Of a stretch of 64,000 nucleotides of DNA, positions 9,020 through 17,656 are shown piece after piece. This DNA is from Marivirga harenae (GTDB taxonomy: Bacteria > Bacteroidota > Bacteroidia > Cytophagales > Cyclobacteriaceae). The DNA lies in NCBI RefSeq assembly GCF_030534335.1, contig NZ_CP130565.1:951501-1015500 (forward strand), written 5' to 3'. The position numbers and the translations under genes were made by a program. The notes below the pieces were generated by a model, which was not told the origin of the DNA, ran no database searches, and saw nothing but the letters and a program-made list of their open reading frames with translations. The first letter of the stretch is position 1. Each line of letters begins with the position of its first letter.

Positions 9020-9756
9020 AAACCTATGGATTAATCGGTTTTCCACTTAAACATTCCTTTTCTGGCAAATACTTTAGCGAAAAATTTAAGAAGGAAAATA
9101 TTCAAGTTTGTGAATACCGACTATTTCCACTAGAAAGCGTTGGAGAATTCGATGAATTAAAGCAACAAGATATTGCAGGACTAAATGTTACCATTCCTTA
9201 TAAAGAACAAATCATTCCTTTCTTAGATGAATTGGATGAGCACGCTAAATCCATTGGTGCGGTCAACGTGATTCAATTTAAAGATGGGAAAACCAAAGGC
9301 TTTAATTCGGACTATTATGGCTTTAAAAACTCACTTCTAAATTTTATTCCCAAGAAATCTTGCTCAAAAGCATTGATATTAGGTACTGGCGGAGCTTCTA
9401 AAGCCATTAAGCAAGTCCTAATTGATTTATCTATTCCGTTTAAAGTAGTTTCAAGAAAAGCAGGGTTTGATTATACTTATGATGATTTAAATAGCAAGAC
9501 AGATGTTATTCAAGAATATCATCTAATTATCAATACCACTCCACTAGGGACCTATCCTAATATTGACGAAAAGCCTTATTTTCCATATAAAGCATTAAGC
9601 GATAATCATTATTTATATGATTTGGTTTATAATCCAGCGGAAACAGCCTTTCTGAAGGCAGGTAAAAATCAAGGAGCAAAGACTATTAATGGATTGGAAA
9701 TGCTGATTGGGCAAGCTGAAAAGTCATGGGAGATTTGGAATGCTTTGGCAAAATAG
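9016..9756 (+). CDS. aroE: Shikimate dehydrogenase
   Basis: This 246-residue enzyme reduces 3-dehydroshikimate to shikimate with NADPH in aromatic amino-acid synthesis. It carries the substrate-binding serines in PLKHSFSGKYF (S14, S16), the catalytic Lys63 in NVTIPYKE and Asp99 in GFNSDYYG, the cofactor loop GTGGASKA at 123-130, and the C-terminal NGLEMLIGQA block. The length is slightly below the usual 270 or so, as is common in Bacteroidota. It overlaps the DUF368 gene by four bases and is the last gene of the TPR-comA-DUF368-aroE operon. Confidence 0.93.
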   Translation: MKTYGLIGFPLKHSFSGKYFSEKFKKENIQVCEYRLFPLESVGEFDELKQQDIAGLNVTIPYKEQIIPFLDELDEHAKSIGAVNVIQFKDGKTKGFNSDYYGFKNSLLNFIPKKSCSKALILGTGGASKAIKQVLIDLSIPFKVVSRKAGFDYTYDDLNSKTDVIQEYHLIINTTPLGTYPNIDEKPYFPYKALSDNHYLYDLVYNPAETAFLKAGKNQGAKTINGLEMLIGQAEKSWEIWNALAK

Positions 9757-9912
9757 AGATTTAAGAAAATAAAAGTAAAAAGACAAGTTGTTAAAATCTT
9801 ACCTTGCCTTTTGGTTGTAAGGAGGATTAATAAGTCATCAAGTGTATAACTTGAAACATATCCTGGCAATATTTAAATGGAATATTCCAGCATTGCAAAT
9901 GCTATAATCTAT

Positions 9913-9938
9913 GCATCCTCGTTAAAAAACGAGGATGC
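9913..9938. repeat. Perfect 11-bp inverted repeat (hairpin)
   Basis: GCATCCTCGTT and its reverse complement are separated by AAAA. The stem is stable but is not followed by a T-run on either strand, so it is not a standard intrinsic terminator. It lies 157 bases past aroE and just before a broken small gene, and could be an RNA-stabilising hairpin or a palindromic repeat unit. Confidence 0.6.
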
Positions 9939-9977
9939 GCATGAGCGATGGGACCCATAAACTAAAGCCTAGATAAA

Positions 9978-10196
9978 ATGAATGGAAATGAATATTTACG
10001 CAATAAATTCGGCTACATCTAAAAGTTAAGTGTTGCAATTATTATCATTAATCTAGTCTATTTCTACTTCAAATTTGGTAATTCTGAAACTATTATAGAT
10101 ATAAATACAATTTACATAGTTTCGATGGGAATCAACTTGATCAGTGCTTCTTTCATTTTTAATCATGTGAAGGATTTGATAAAGTCTGTGAAGTGA
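9978..10196 (+). pseudogene. Small membrane protein interrupted by an in-frame TAA
   Basis: From ATG 9978 the frame reads MNGNEYLRNKFGYI, hits TAA at 10020-10022, and continues in the same frame for 57 more codons to TGA 10194-10196. The second part has two hydrophobic helices (VAIIIINLVYFYF and IYIVSMGINLISASFIF) and a basic end (HVKDLIKSVK), typical of a real two-TM protein of about 72 residues. There is no good start codon just after the TAA. The simplest reading is a recent nonsense mutation (AAA or CAA to TAA). I do not recognise the family. It lies in the otherwise empty 520 bases between aroE and pyrF. Confidence 0.45.
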
Positions 10197-10237
10197 TTTT
10201 TCTCTGCGTAATTTTTTTTAGAATTCGCTAGAGTATT

Positions 10238-10258
10238 TTGCACTATGATTCAGTGCAA
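10238..10258. terminator. Hairpin downstream of pyrF, possible terminator
   Basis: TTGCACT and AGTGCAA form a 7-bp stem around a 7-base loop, 20 bases beyond the pyrF stop on the minus strand. The T-run after it is poor in both directions, so termination is only a guess from position. Confidence 0.3.
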
Positions 10259-10277
10259 TAGCCTTCTTCGCTCTATT

Positions 10278-11093
10278 TTAACTAAACTGATCCAAATACC
10301 CCTTCATATCCTCTTGAATACCTTTAGCCTTTTCACCCGCTACCTTCGCAAAATCTTCACCAGAAGATGCGTAAATAATCCCTCTTGAAGAATTTACCAA
10401 TAATCCTCCATTTTCATTCAAGCCATATTTTGAAAGTTCTTCTAAATTCCCGCCTTGCGCTCCTACGCCTGGCACTAATAAGAAATGGCTAGGTACTGAT
10501 TTCCGGATTTCCTGAAATTCTTTGGAACGCGTGGCACCTACCACATACATTAGGTTTTCTTTTGTACCCCACTTTTGAGAAACCTCCAACACCTTTTGAT
10601 AGACTTTCTCCCCTGATTTTAATTCTTCAAACTGGAAATCTTTTCCACCTTCATTAGAAGTTAAAGCAAGTAAAATCACCCATTTATCCTCAAATTCAAG
10701 AAATGGTTCAACCGAATCGCTTCCCATATAGGGCGCAACGGTAATGGAATCAAAATTCATTTGCTCAAAAAATGCCTTAGCATACATATTTGATGTATTG
10801 CCTATATCTCCTCTTTTGGCATCCGCAATGGTGAACACATCCTTTGGCAGATATTCAATGGTTTTCTGTAAACTTTCCCATCCCTTAATTCCCAGTGCTT
10901 CGTAAAAGGCAATATTGGGTTTATAAGCCACAGCATAATCAATAGTAGCATCAATAATCTGCTTATTAAATTCGAAAATTGGGTCTTTTTCTTTTAATAA
11001 ATGCTTTGGGATTTTTTTAAGATCTGTATCTAAGCCCACACATAAGTAGCTTGATTTGGATTTTATTTGCTCTGAAAGTTCTTGGTAGTTCAT
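10278..11093 (-). CDS. pyrF: Orotidine-5'-phosphate decarboxylase
   Basis: This 271-residue enzyme converts OMP to UMP, the last step of de novo pyrimidine synthesis. The catalytic motif DAKRGD is at residues 91-96 with Lys93 central, preceded by the substrate site VGLDTD near residue 19 and followed by [11 protein letters not shown] and VNSSRGI for phosphate binding. The length and sequence fit the longer subfamily-2 OMP decarboxylases rather than the E. coli type. It begins at an ATG and is followed upstream by a short intergenic palindromic region, so it is probably transcribed on its own. Confidence 0.95.
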   Translation of the reverse strand: MNYQELSEQIKSKSSYLCVGLDTDLKKIPKHLLKEKDPIFEFNKQIIDATIDYAVAYKPNIAFYEALGIKGWESLQKTIEYLPKDVFTIADAKRGDIGNTSNMYAKAFFEQMNFDSITVAPYMGSDSVEPFLEFEDKWVILLALTSNEGGKDFQFEELKSGEKVYQKVLEVSQKWGTKENLMYVVGATRSKEFQEIRKSVPSHFLLVPGVGAQGGNLEELSKYGLNENGGLLVNSSRGIIYASSGEDFAKVAGEKAKGIQEDMKGYLDQFS

Positions 11094-11116
11094 GCTTATT
11101 TAAAAGAAAGCTAAAT

Positions 11117-11200
11117 AAACCTGTCAGGTTTCGTATTAATTAAATCTGTAATGCTTGAATTAAGGCATAAATTATTCAGCACTTTTAACCTGACAAGTTT
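11117..11200. repeat. Palindromic repeat pair between pyrF and the LolA-like gene
   Basis: AAACCTGTCAGGTTT at 11117-11131 is itself a palindrome, and the reverse complement of 11187-11200 reads AAACTTGTCAGGTT, so the two form a 13-of-14 inverted pair about 55 bases apart. A half-copy (AAACCTGTCA) occurs near 44767. The shape suggests a short dispersed palindromic element; a protein-binding site is the alternative. Confidence 0.4.
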
Positions 11201-11219
11201 CAATCATTTAATTAACGGA

Positions 11220-11855
11220 TTATCTAAAATCCAAAACTTCTATATCAGGATAGTCAGACGGATTAAAAATGAAATCATTGTCAGTTAATGAATCGTCCAC
11301 TTTGAAGTTTGTCACTTCATAGTTGAAGATATTACCTGCCCGATCAAAAATAGTCCATTTATCTAGCAAATTGGTTTTCTTATCAATTTTCAACCTGATT
11401 TTATAAAAAGACTCGTCTTTATCTTCTGGCACTAAATCAATCACATGATATTGTGCATTACCTTCTCCTGCCATGTATAAATACTTATATCCCTCTCTGT
11501 AGGCTGTATAAATTTTACTTGGATTCATTTCTCCAGCCTCCTGATCGTAATTATTAATGGTGACCTCATTGGCATCTCGTAGATATGTCCAAACAGTTTC
11601 ATTGTTATTTACGATTAATTGACCAGCCACGTCTGCTTTAAATTTATCACCACTCACTACAATTTCTCCCTTGAATGTATCGGTGATGTCTTCCATTTTA
11701 TTTTCCAGCGTCTGAGTGAAAGTAGCTGTAAAACCAGCAATATTACTGTATTTAGCGCTCATCTTATCCAAAATCTCTTTGGCTTTGGGATCATTTTGTG
11801 CAAATGCTGAGATGCTAAAAATAAATAGCATCATAATTAATGTGATTTTTCTCAT
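11220..11855 (-). CDS. LolA-like outer-membrane lipoprotein carrier protein
   Basis: A 211-residue periplasmic protein with a signal peptide (KITLIMMLFIFSISAFAQ, cleavage after AFA) and the LolA-type unclosed beta-barrel layout: ILDKMSAKYSNIAGFTATFTQ at the start, GEIVVSGDKF, NNNETVWTYL and a C-terminal DFIFNPSDYPDIEVLDF. The family shuttles lipoproteins from the LolCDE release complex to the outer membrane. Bacteroidota members are divergent, so a related lipid-carrier role is possible. It lies 19 bases downstream of ftsK on the same strand, a conserved pairing in bacteria (ftsK-lolA), which supports the call. Confidence 0.85.
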   Translation of the reverse strand: MRKITLIMMLFIFSISAFAQNDPKAKEILDKMSAKYSNIAGFTATFTQTLENKMEDITDTFKGEIVVSGDKFKADVAGQLIVNNNETVWTYLRDANEVTINNYDQEAGEMNPSKIYTAYREGYKYLYMAGEGNAQYHVIDLVPEDKDESFYKIRLKIDKKTNLLDKWTIFDRAGNIFNYEVTNFKVDDSLTDNDFIFNPSDYPDIEVLDFR

Positions 11856-11874
11856 CTTTTATCTTTTCTGTTTC

Positions 11875-14340
11875 TTAATGATTGTTATCGATATTGTTCA
11901 ATAATTGTTCCAAACTATATTCATCTGGAATCAACACTTCTCTTGCCTTGCTACCTTCGAAGGCCCCTACAATACCAGCAGCCTCCAATTGATCTATCAA
12001 TCTTCCTGCTCTGTTATATCCTAGCTTTAGTTTTCTCTGTATCAATGAGGTACTTCCCTGCTGATGCAAAACAATTAGTTTTGCTGCCTCATCGAATAAG
12101 GCATCCCTTTCAGATAAATCAACCTCTCCTACTTTACTTTCGTCATCATCTCCGGCAAATTCGGGTAATTGATATGCTTGCTCATAACCTCTTTGATTAC
12201 CAATATACTCTACTACCTCATCAATTTCAGGAGTATCAATAAATGGACATTGTAAACGAATCAAATCCGATCCTTGGGAAAGCAACATATCCCCCATTCC
12301 AACTAATTGTTCTGATCCCCCTGTATCCAAAATGGTTCTTGAATCAATTTTGGAAGTTACCCTAAAAGATAGTCGAGCTGGGAAATTAGCTTTAATGATT
12401 CCTGTAATTACATTTACTGACGGCCTCTGAGTAGCTATTATCAAATGGATTCCAATTGCTCGAGCCAGCTGCGCCAATCTTGCAATAGGGGTTTCCACCT
12501 CTTTTCCAGCTGTCATCATCAAATCAGCCAACTCATCTATAACTAGAACTATGTAAGGTAAAAATCTATGCCCTTTTTCGGGATTCAATTTTCTGCTCAC
12601 AAATTTAGTATTATACTCCTTTAAATTTCTGCAACCTGCATCTTTCAGTAAATCATATCTCCTATCCATCTCTACACAAAGAGAATTCAAGGTATTTACA
12701 ACTTTTTTAGTATCGGTTATAATGGGTTCCTCTGTTCCCGGTAAGGTCGCAAGAAAGTGCCTTTCCAATTTATTAAAAAGTGTCAATTCCACCTTTTTTG
12801 GATCCACCAAAACAAATTTCAATTGCGAAGGATGTTTCTTATAAATCAGAGACGCCAACATAACATTTAGTCCGACTGATTTACCTTGACCTGTTGCTCC
12901 CGCCATCAACAAATGTGGCATTTTGGCTAGATCAGCAATAAAAACATCATTGCTGATGGTCTTACCCAAAATAATAGGTAATTCTTTATCACTTTTAAGA
13001 AATTTATCAGTTGCCAATACCGATTTCATGCTGACCATTTCTCGGTTCTTATTAGGTACCTCTATACCAATGGTTCCTTTGCCAGGAATTGGGGCAATTA
13101 TCCTTATTCCCAAAGCCGCTAAGCTAAGCGCGATATCGTCTTCTAGATTCTTAATTTTAGAAATTTTTACCCCAGCCTCCGGGATAATCTCGTAAAGCGT
13201 GACAGTGGGTCCAATAGTTGCCTTAATACTTTGGATCTTAATTTTGAAATTAGTCAAGGTTTCCAAAATTTTGTCCTTATTCGCTTCCAGTTCTTCCTGA
13301 GTGACTTTTACTTTCCCTGAGTCATGATCTGCCAATAAGTCTAAAGTAGGATATTTATAAGACGACAAATCTAAAGTAGGGTCATAATTCTCAACCCTTT
13401 TACCCAATTTTTCATCAAAGGATGATTCCTCCACTTCCATTTCCTGCTTTGCCTCTTCCTGAGGGGGTTCTTCTTGCATTACTTTATTTTCAAGGGTATT
13501 CTCCACCTCCATAGTGAGCTCCTCCTGAGGAGTTGCTTTTTTAGGTTTTTGCTCAGTTACGGTCCAGCTGCTAGCATCATCAAAGGATTCTTCACTTACT
13601 TCTTCCTCAGTTTCTTCCTCCCTTGTAACTACTTCTTCCTTTTTTTCAGTTGATGTTTCTTCAGAAAAGCTCACTTCCTCATCCTTCACTTGACCTATTT
13701 CATCAATTTTGGACTGGAATGAAAGTAGAGAAGTCACATCAAAATAAAAGACTATGAATATTAATAATGAAAGTATTAAAACTAGGTAAGTACCCCAGCC
13801 AAAAAGACTATTGAAAAGCACGGCAAGTTCATATCCAATACCTCCACACAAGAAGGAGAATGCGGAGATTTTGCCAGATTCAAATACCATAAAACCCAAT
13901 AGCAAGCTGAACCAGAATAGGAAAAACAGCATGAAGGTAAAAGCACTTTTAATAGAAAAAATTACTTTATTGAAAGTAATACGGTAACCAGTCAGAAATA
14001 AAAAAGGTGGAATTAGAAAAGCGGCTAGTCCAAACCACTTGAAAATGAAGTAATAGGCAGACTGGGCGCCCAAAAGACCTAACCAGTTGTCCATTTCAGC
14101 ACCTGAAGCTTTTACTCCTGTATCCGAAACGGACTGTAATACACTCATATCAGCCTTACCTGTAAACAAATAGGACACGAAGGCGGTAAATAAAAAAATA
14201 GAGGCTGTCAAAAGAAAGAAGCCAAAAGCGAGATGTAGCCTCCTGTCCTTCAAGAATCCAAATTCGAAATTTAGCTTTCTTGATTTCTTTTCTTCAGTTC
14301 CCTTTTTAAAAGTATTAGATTTATAAGTGTTCTTTGCCAT
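11875..14340 (-). CDS. ftsK: DNA translocase FtsK
   Basis: This 821-residue septal translocase pumps DNA during chromosome segregation and helps XerCD resolve dimers. Four hydrophobic helices occupy roughly residues 30-215, followed by an acidic linker (about 215-320, rich in Glu and Ser). The motor has Walker A GATGQGKSVG near 479-488 and Walker B VLVIDELADLM near 597, and ATQRPSVNVITG. The C-terminal winged-helix gamma domain (LKLGYNRAGRLIDQLEAAG) reads orienting DNA sequences. Upstream is the DUF559 repeat region; the LolA-like gene follows it closely. Confidence 0.96.
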   Translation of the reverse strand: MAKNTYKSNTFKKGTEEKKSRKLNFEFGFLKDRRLHLAFGFFLLTASIFLFTAFVSYLFTGKADMSVLQSVSDTGVKASGAEMDNWLGLLGAQSAYYFIFKWFGLAAFLIPPFLFLTGYRITFNKVIFSIKSAFTFMLFFLFWFSLLLGFMVFESGKISAFSFLCGGIGYELAVLFNSLFGWGTYLVLILSLLIFIVFYFDVTSLLSFQSKIDEIGQVKDEEVSFSEETSTEKKEEVVTREEETEEEVSEESFDDASSWTVTEQKPKKATPQEELTMEVENTLENKVMQEEPPQEEAKQEMEVEESSFDEKLGKRVENYDPTLDLSSYKYPTLDLLADHDSGKVKVTQEELEANKDKILETLTNFKIKIQSIKATIGPTVTLYEIIPEAGVKISKIKNLEDDIALSLAALGIRIIAPIPGKGTIGIEVPNKNREMVSMKSVLATDKFLKSDKELPIILGKTISNDVFIADLAKMPHLLMAGATGQGKSVGLNVMLASLIYKKHPSQLKFVLVDPKKVELTLFNKLERHFLATLPGTEEPIITDTKKVVNTLNSLCVEMDRRYDLLKDAGCRNLKEYNTKFVSRKLNPEKGHRFLPYIVLVIDELADLMMTAGKEVETPIARLAQLARAIGIHLIIATQRPSVNVITGIIKANFPARLSFRVTSKIDSRTILDTGGSEQLVGMGDMLLSQGSDLIRLQCPFIDTPEIDEVVEYIGNQRGYEQAYQLPEFAGDDDESKVGEVDLSERDALFDEAAKLIVLHQQGSTSLIQRKLKLGYNRAGRLIDQLEAAGIVGAFEGSKAREVLIPDEYSLEQLLNNIDNNH

Positions 14341-14472
14341 AAATAATGCTTCCTAAGCATATGTAAAAATGCATAAATTCAATTTAAGCGCAAAATACAA
14401 ATCTTCAATTAGAAATTTGTTTTCGGAAAGGAATAACTGAAATAATGGGTGATTATTATTTTGGCCTAATAT

Positions 14473-14765
14473 TTCTAATACAACCGTCCTGCCCTAAGAA
14501 CACCCCAGTTCTTAATACAACCACCCCACCCTACGGCACCCCTCCTTGCTTAAGGAGGGGTGCGGGGACTGTACCTCTAAAAAACTTTGTAGTTTTAATT
14601 AAATTTTTAATACCTACTCTACATAATTGAAAATACTGTTGTTTCTTATAGTAGAAAGTTAAATCTAGCACAGGCTAAATTCTCCCCTGTTTTAGAGGAG
14701 ATGTCCGCAGGACAGAGGGGTCTTTCTCCTGTTTTAGGAGACTTCCGGTAGTTATCGTTAAGGAC
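14473..14765 (+). repeat. Left copy of a diverged ~290-bp direct repeat flanking the DUF559 gene
   Basis: The block starts with two tandem 37-base units (TTCTAATACAACC at 14473 and TTCTTAATACAACC at 14509), then an inverted repeat CCCCTCCTT/AAGGAGGGG, an AT-rich centre, and a second palindromic part with GTTTTAGAGGAGATGTCCGC and ACTTCCGG. The same landmarks occur in the same order at 15259-15516, so this is a direct repeat, not chance low complexity. It fills most of the gap between ftsK and the DUF559 gene. Confidence 0.7.
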
Positions 14766-14784
14766 CATAGAATTATTTTGATGC

Positions 14785-15153
14785 TTATTCTTCCTTAAAA
14801 TTACTCATAATATCCTCCAACACATTTTCAATTGATTCAAAAACTATTTTATTTTCAAATCTAACTACCGTAATTCCGATGGTATTTAAGTATTCCGTCC
14901 TTTTCTTATCATATTCAAAACCTGCAGAAGTAAAATGGTTGGCACCATCCAATTCAATACATAGTTTTTCTGCAGGGCAATAAAAATCTAAAATATAATT
15001 CCCAACACTAAACTGTCTTCTAAATTTTCTACTTTTTAATTGTTTACCTTTTAAGTAATTCCATAAAAAAGCTTCTGCAGAGGTTCCGTTATTCCTTAGC
15101 CTTTTTCTATTTTCTTTTAATTCAGGTCTATTGTTGATTTGGTAGTTTTTCAC
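14785..15153 (-). CDS. DUF559 protein (Vsr-like endonuclease fold)
   Basis: This 122-residue protein is a DUF559 member, a family with the very-short-patch-repair endonuclease fold. Visible landmarks are LRNNGTSAEAFLWNYLKGKQ, FRRQFSVGNYILDFYCP, KLCIELDGANHF and VVRFENKIV; the Asp in YILDFYCP, Glu/Asp in CIELDG and following residues are in the place of the metal-binding nuclease residues. I chose GTG 15153; a TTG at 15159 would add two residues. It stands alone between two diverged direct repeats, a setting that suggests a mobile or repeat-linked unit. The biological role of the family is unproven. Confidence 0.8.
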   Translation of the reverse strand: MKNYQINNRPELKENRKRLRNNGTSAEAFLWNYLKGKQLKSRKFRRQFSVGNYILDFYCPAEKLCIELDGANHFTSAGFEYDKKRTEYLNTIGITVVRFENKIVFESIENVLEDIMSNFKEE

Positions 15154-15258
15154 GAGCAATTAACGGTTGAAAGTTGTAGCTACTATAATCTAAGTAAAAG
15201 TTTGAAGATTAATTTTGCAAGTTTTTTTTGAAACCAACCAGACTTGTGGCCAACCCAC

Positions 15259-15516
15259 TTCTTCATACAACCACCCCGTCCTTCGGACACCCCTCCTTTT
15301 TTAAGGAGGGGAACGGGTGAGTGCTTCTAGCTAATTTTGTAAATATAATTTGACCTAACAACCCCTGACAGACATTTTAAAATAATGTTATTTTTATAGC
15401 GGAATGTTAATGTTTAACACAAGCCCATTGCTCCTCTGTTATAGGGGGGCTGTACGCAGAACTGAGGGGTATCTCCCTCGTTTTAAGAGAGCTTCCGCCA
15501 ATTGACGGATGTAAGC
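15259..15516 (+). repeat. Right copy of the direct repeat flanking the DUF559 gene
   Basis: It repeats the left block's order: TTCATACAACCACCCC, then CCCCTCC/GGAGGGG around a T-rich loop, an AT-rich centre, GCTCCTCTGTTATAGGGGGG, ACGCAGAACTGAGGGG and GCTTCCGCC. Sequence identity is patchy, so the copies are old. It ends shortly before the terminator of the tRNA-His gene. Confidence 0.65.
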
Positions 15517-15549
15517 AATAAATAAACTGAAGTTTTCTTTAATTTTTTC

Positions 15550-15588
15550 AAAAAAAAGCCCAAATCAATTAAGATTTGAGCTTTTTTT
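15550..15588 (-). terminator. Intrinsic terminator downstream of tRNA-His
   Basis: On the minus strand AAAGCTCAAATC and GATTTGGGCTTT form a stem of about 11 bp with a short AT loop, followed by a run of T. An A-run on the other side makes it potentially bidirectional. It begins five bases after the mature tRNA end. Confidence 0.85.
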
Positions 15589-15592
15589 AATG

Positions 15593-15667
15593 GGTGGAAG
15601 ATGGGGCTCGAACCCACGACCCTCGGTACCACAAACCGATACTCTAACCAGCTGAGCTACATCCACC
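15593..15667 (-). tRNA. tRNA-His (anticodon GTG)
   Basis: The minus strand folds into a full cloverleaf: acceptor GTGGATG/CTTCCAC with a U-U mismatch at the sixth pair, D-arm GCTCAGCTGGTTAGAG, anticodon stem TCGGT/ACCGA with loop TTGTGGT (anticodon GTG, plus-strand 15630-15632), and T-arm GTGGG/CCCAT with TTCGAGC. The extra G at -1 faces C73, the identity element of tRNA-His. The final CCA is not fully encoded, so it is added after transcription. Confidence 0.96.
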
Positions 15668-15784
15668 ATTTGAGCTCACAAAGGTAAGAAGGAATTATGA
15701 ATTCATAAAAATATCTGATAAAAATTATTACAATCTTGCTGATAATAATTCTTCAACTCATAAGTTTTGGCATTTGAAACTTGT

Positions 15785-16258
15785 CTAAGCTTTCAAATTA
15801 TCGATTTCACTCCAAACTAAATCTGATTCAAAGCCTTTCTGTAATAAATAACGAACTACCTTTTGCTTTTTTATGTATTGATTGGAATCCTTGATAGTCT
15901 GCCATTTTTTCTCTAACAGCTTAATAATTGTATCTTGGTATTCCTCTACATCAATCTCCTTCATTCCCACTGTTATACAGTATTCTGATATTTTTTTTTG
16001 TTCCAACCCCTGCTTTATCTTAATTCTACCCCACTTTTTTAACCTAAAATGGCCTCGAACGTAGCTTTGTGCAAAACGCTCCTCATTGATAAAATCTTCA
16101 GAAATCAACCAAGCGATTACCTCTTCCACTTCATCTCCATACAAACCCCAGTCGTAAAGCTTGTCTCGAACCTGTTGTTGGGTACGATCTTGAGTGGCAC
16201 AGTATCTTGCACCCCTAGACTTTCCTTCTTTAATAGTATAAATGAGTTGTTTTGCCAT
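15785..16258 (-). CDS. recX: Regulatory protein RecX
   Basis: This 157-residue helical protein fits RecX, which binds RecA filaments and limits recombinase activity. It shows three-helix repeat units including CATQDRTQQQVRDKLYDWG, VIAWLISEDFINEERFAQSY and the family hallmark GRIKIKQGLEQKKI, ending with a repeat containing VVRYLLQKGFESDLVW. recA is not in the window. It lies between tRNA-His and an aminotransferase gene on the same strand and is probably a single-gene unit. Confidence 0.9.
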   Translation of the reverse strand: MAKQLIYTIKEGKSRGARYCATQDRTQQQVRDKLYDWGLYGDEVEEVIAWLISEDFINEERFAQSYVRGHFRLKKWGRIKIKQGLEQKKISEYCITVGMKEIDVEEYQDTIIKLLEKKWQTIKDSNQYIKKQKVVRYLLQKGFESDLVWSEIDNLKA

Positions 16259-16341
16259 AAAATTACTTTCTCTTACAATTTAAATGCATTTTCGTACACT
16301 GTGCAAATCACTTAATGATCAAAAGATTGCAAAAAGTAAAA

Positions 16342-17490
16342 TTAGAAATGCCTATCAAGAACTTCCAATGTGGCGACTATATCTTTTGAATTATTGTAAA
16401 GGTAAGGTGATATCCTTATAGACCTACCCCTGGCAGACAGGTGAATTTTATTTGCTTTAAAATCATCCAAAAGTAAAGTAGAATTTACTTTGTCTGGGAG
16501 AAATAATCCGTACAAATGAGCACTGACCATATGATCATCGTCTTTTTCAATCCTCTTAGTTTCCAAATAGCTCCTAAAGGGTTTCATCAATTCAAAGCAA
16601 TAATTTTGAATGTTTTCAGTACCCCAAATCAGAATCTGTTCCAAAGCGGATTTTATCATCGGCAAAGCAATGAAATTACTAAATTCACCAACATTGTAAC
16701 GCATGGCACCTTGAGCAAATTTTTCAGGATAGGAGGTAAGCTTACTGAAATCATGCCCATCTTTTCTAGTCATCCATGAATATTCAATAGGTTTACCTTC
16801 ATCAAATTTATCACTGTAGAAAGCCAGTCCAGTGGAATATGGTCCCAGAAGCCATTTATAGGCAGCACATACTAAGGCATCAATCTTAAACTTCTTTACG
16901 TCAATTGGCAAAGCCCCGACAGATTGAGTTCCATCTACAATAAAATAAGTATTTGTAGCACTACATTTTTCACCTATAGCTTCTAGATCAAATTTCAAAC
17001 CTTCCATCCAATGAATGGAGGACATCACCACAACTGCAGTATCTTCATTAATGCTATTGACAATTTTTTCGGTCCAAGCTTGAGTTCTTCCGCTTATAAA
17101 TTCAGGGGGTGAAATGACTCTCAAATCCGCATCATTCTCAGTGCAAAATTTTCTCAACGTCAAGTGGTCACTTGGAAATTCTTCCTTTACTGTTATGGCA
17201 TGTTGACCTTTTTTAATAGGCACATTCCGAACAGCATTCATCAAGCCATAAGAAGCAGAAGGAATGATTGTAATTTGCTTGGCAGGAGCGTTAATCAATT
17301 TGCCAAATAAGGACTTTACCTCTTCCGCTGGATCAAAAAAATCTTCCTCCTTTATCGAGGTAGGGTTAGTCTTTCGCTTTACTCCTTCAATACCTGCTTT
17401 TTCAACTGCTTTCAAATTAGGAGACATATAGGCTCCATTCAGGTAGTGGATATCACCTGGAAGATCAAAAAGGTGTTTTTGGTTTTGCAT
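16342..17490 (-). CDS. Class-V aminotransferase family PLP enzyme
   Basis: This 382-residue protein has the fold-type I PLP layout of class-V aminotransferases (cysteine desulfurase, kynureninase and isopenicillin-N-epimerase-like branches). The PLP-aspartate lies in FIVDGTQSVGALP and the Schiff-base lysine in CAAYKWLLGPY, with ITIIPSASYGLMNA for phosphate binding. There is no conserved Cys loop like that of IscS/SufS, so a desulfurase role is unlikely. Related Bacteroidota proteins are annotated only as aminotransferase class V-fold. Substrate unknown; no metabolic partner is adjacent. Confidence 0.85.
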   Translation of the reverse strand: MQNQKHLFDLPGDIHYLNGAYMSPNLKAVEKAGIEGVKRKTNPTSIKEEDFFDPAEEVKSLFGKLINAPAKQITIIPSASYGLMNAVRNVPIKKGQHAITVKEEFPSDHLTLRKFCTENDADLRVISPPEFISGRTQAWTEKIVNSINEDTAVVVMSSIHWMEGLKFDLEAIGEKCSATNTYFIVDGTQSVGALPIDVKKFKIDALVCAAYKWLLGPYSTGLAFYSDKFDEGKPIEYSWMTRKDGHDFSKLTSYPEKFAQGAMRYNVGEFSNFIALPMIKSALEQILIWGTENIQNYCFELMKPFRSYLETKRIEKDDDHMVSAHLYGLFLPDKVNSTLLLDDFKANKIHLSARGRSIRISPYLYNNSKDIVATLEVLDRHF

Positions 17491-17656
17491 ATTGAAATTT
17501 AGGGAAATAACCAGAAATTCTCCAATACAGCATCATCTAATTGTGAATAGAAAATTTAGAATATTTTCAACAAATGCTACATCTAAAAAAATACGATATA
17601 ATATAATAACTAGATTTTTTTTAATTATATTTATAAGGAACTAAATAAAAAATGAT

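Noticed and set aside
14445-14630. Open frame in the left DUF559 repeat
   Set aside because: It runs through repeated palindromic sequence with no protein-like composition or start signal.
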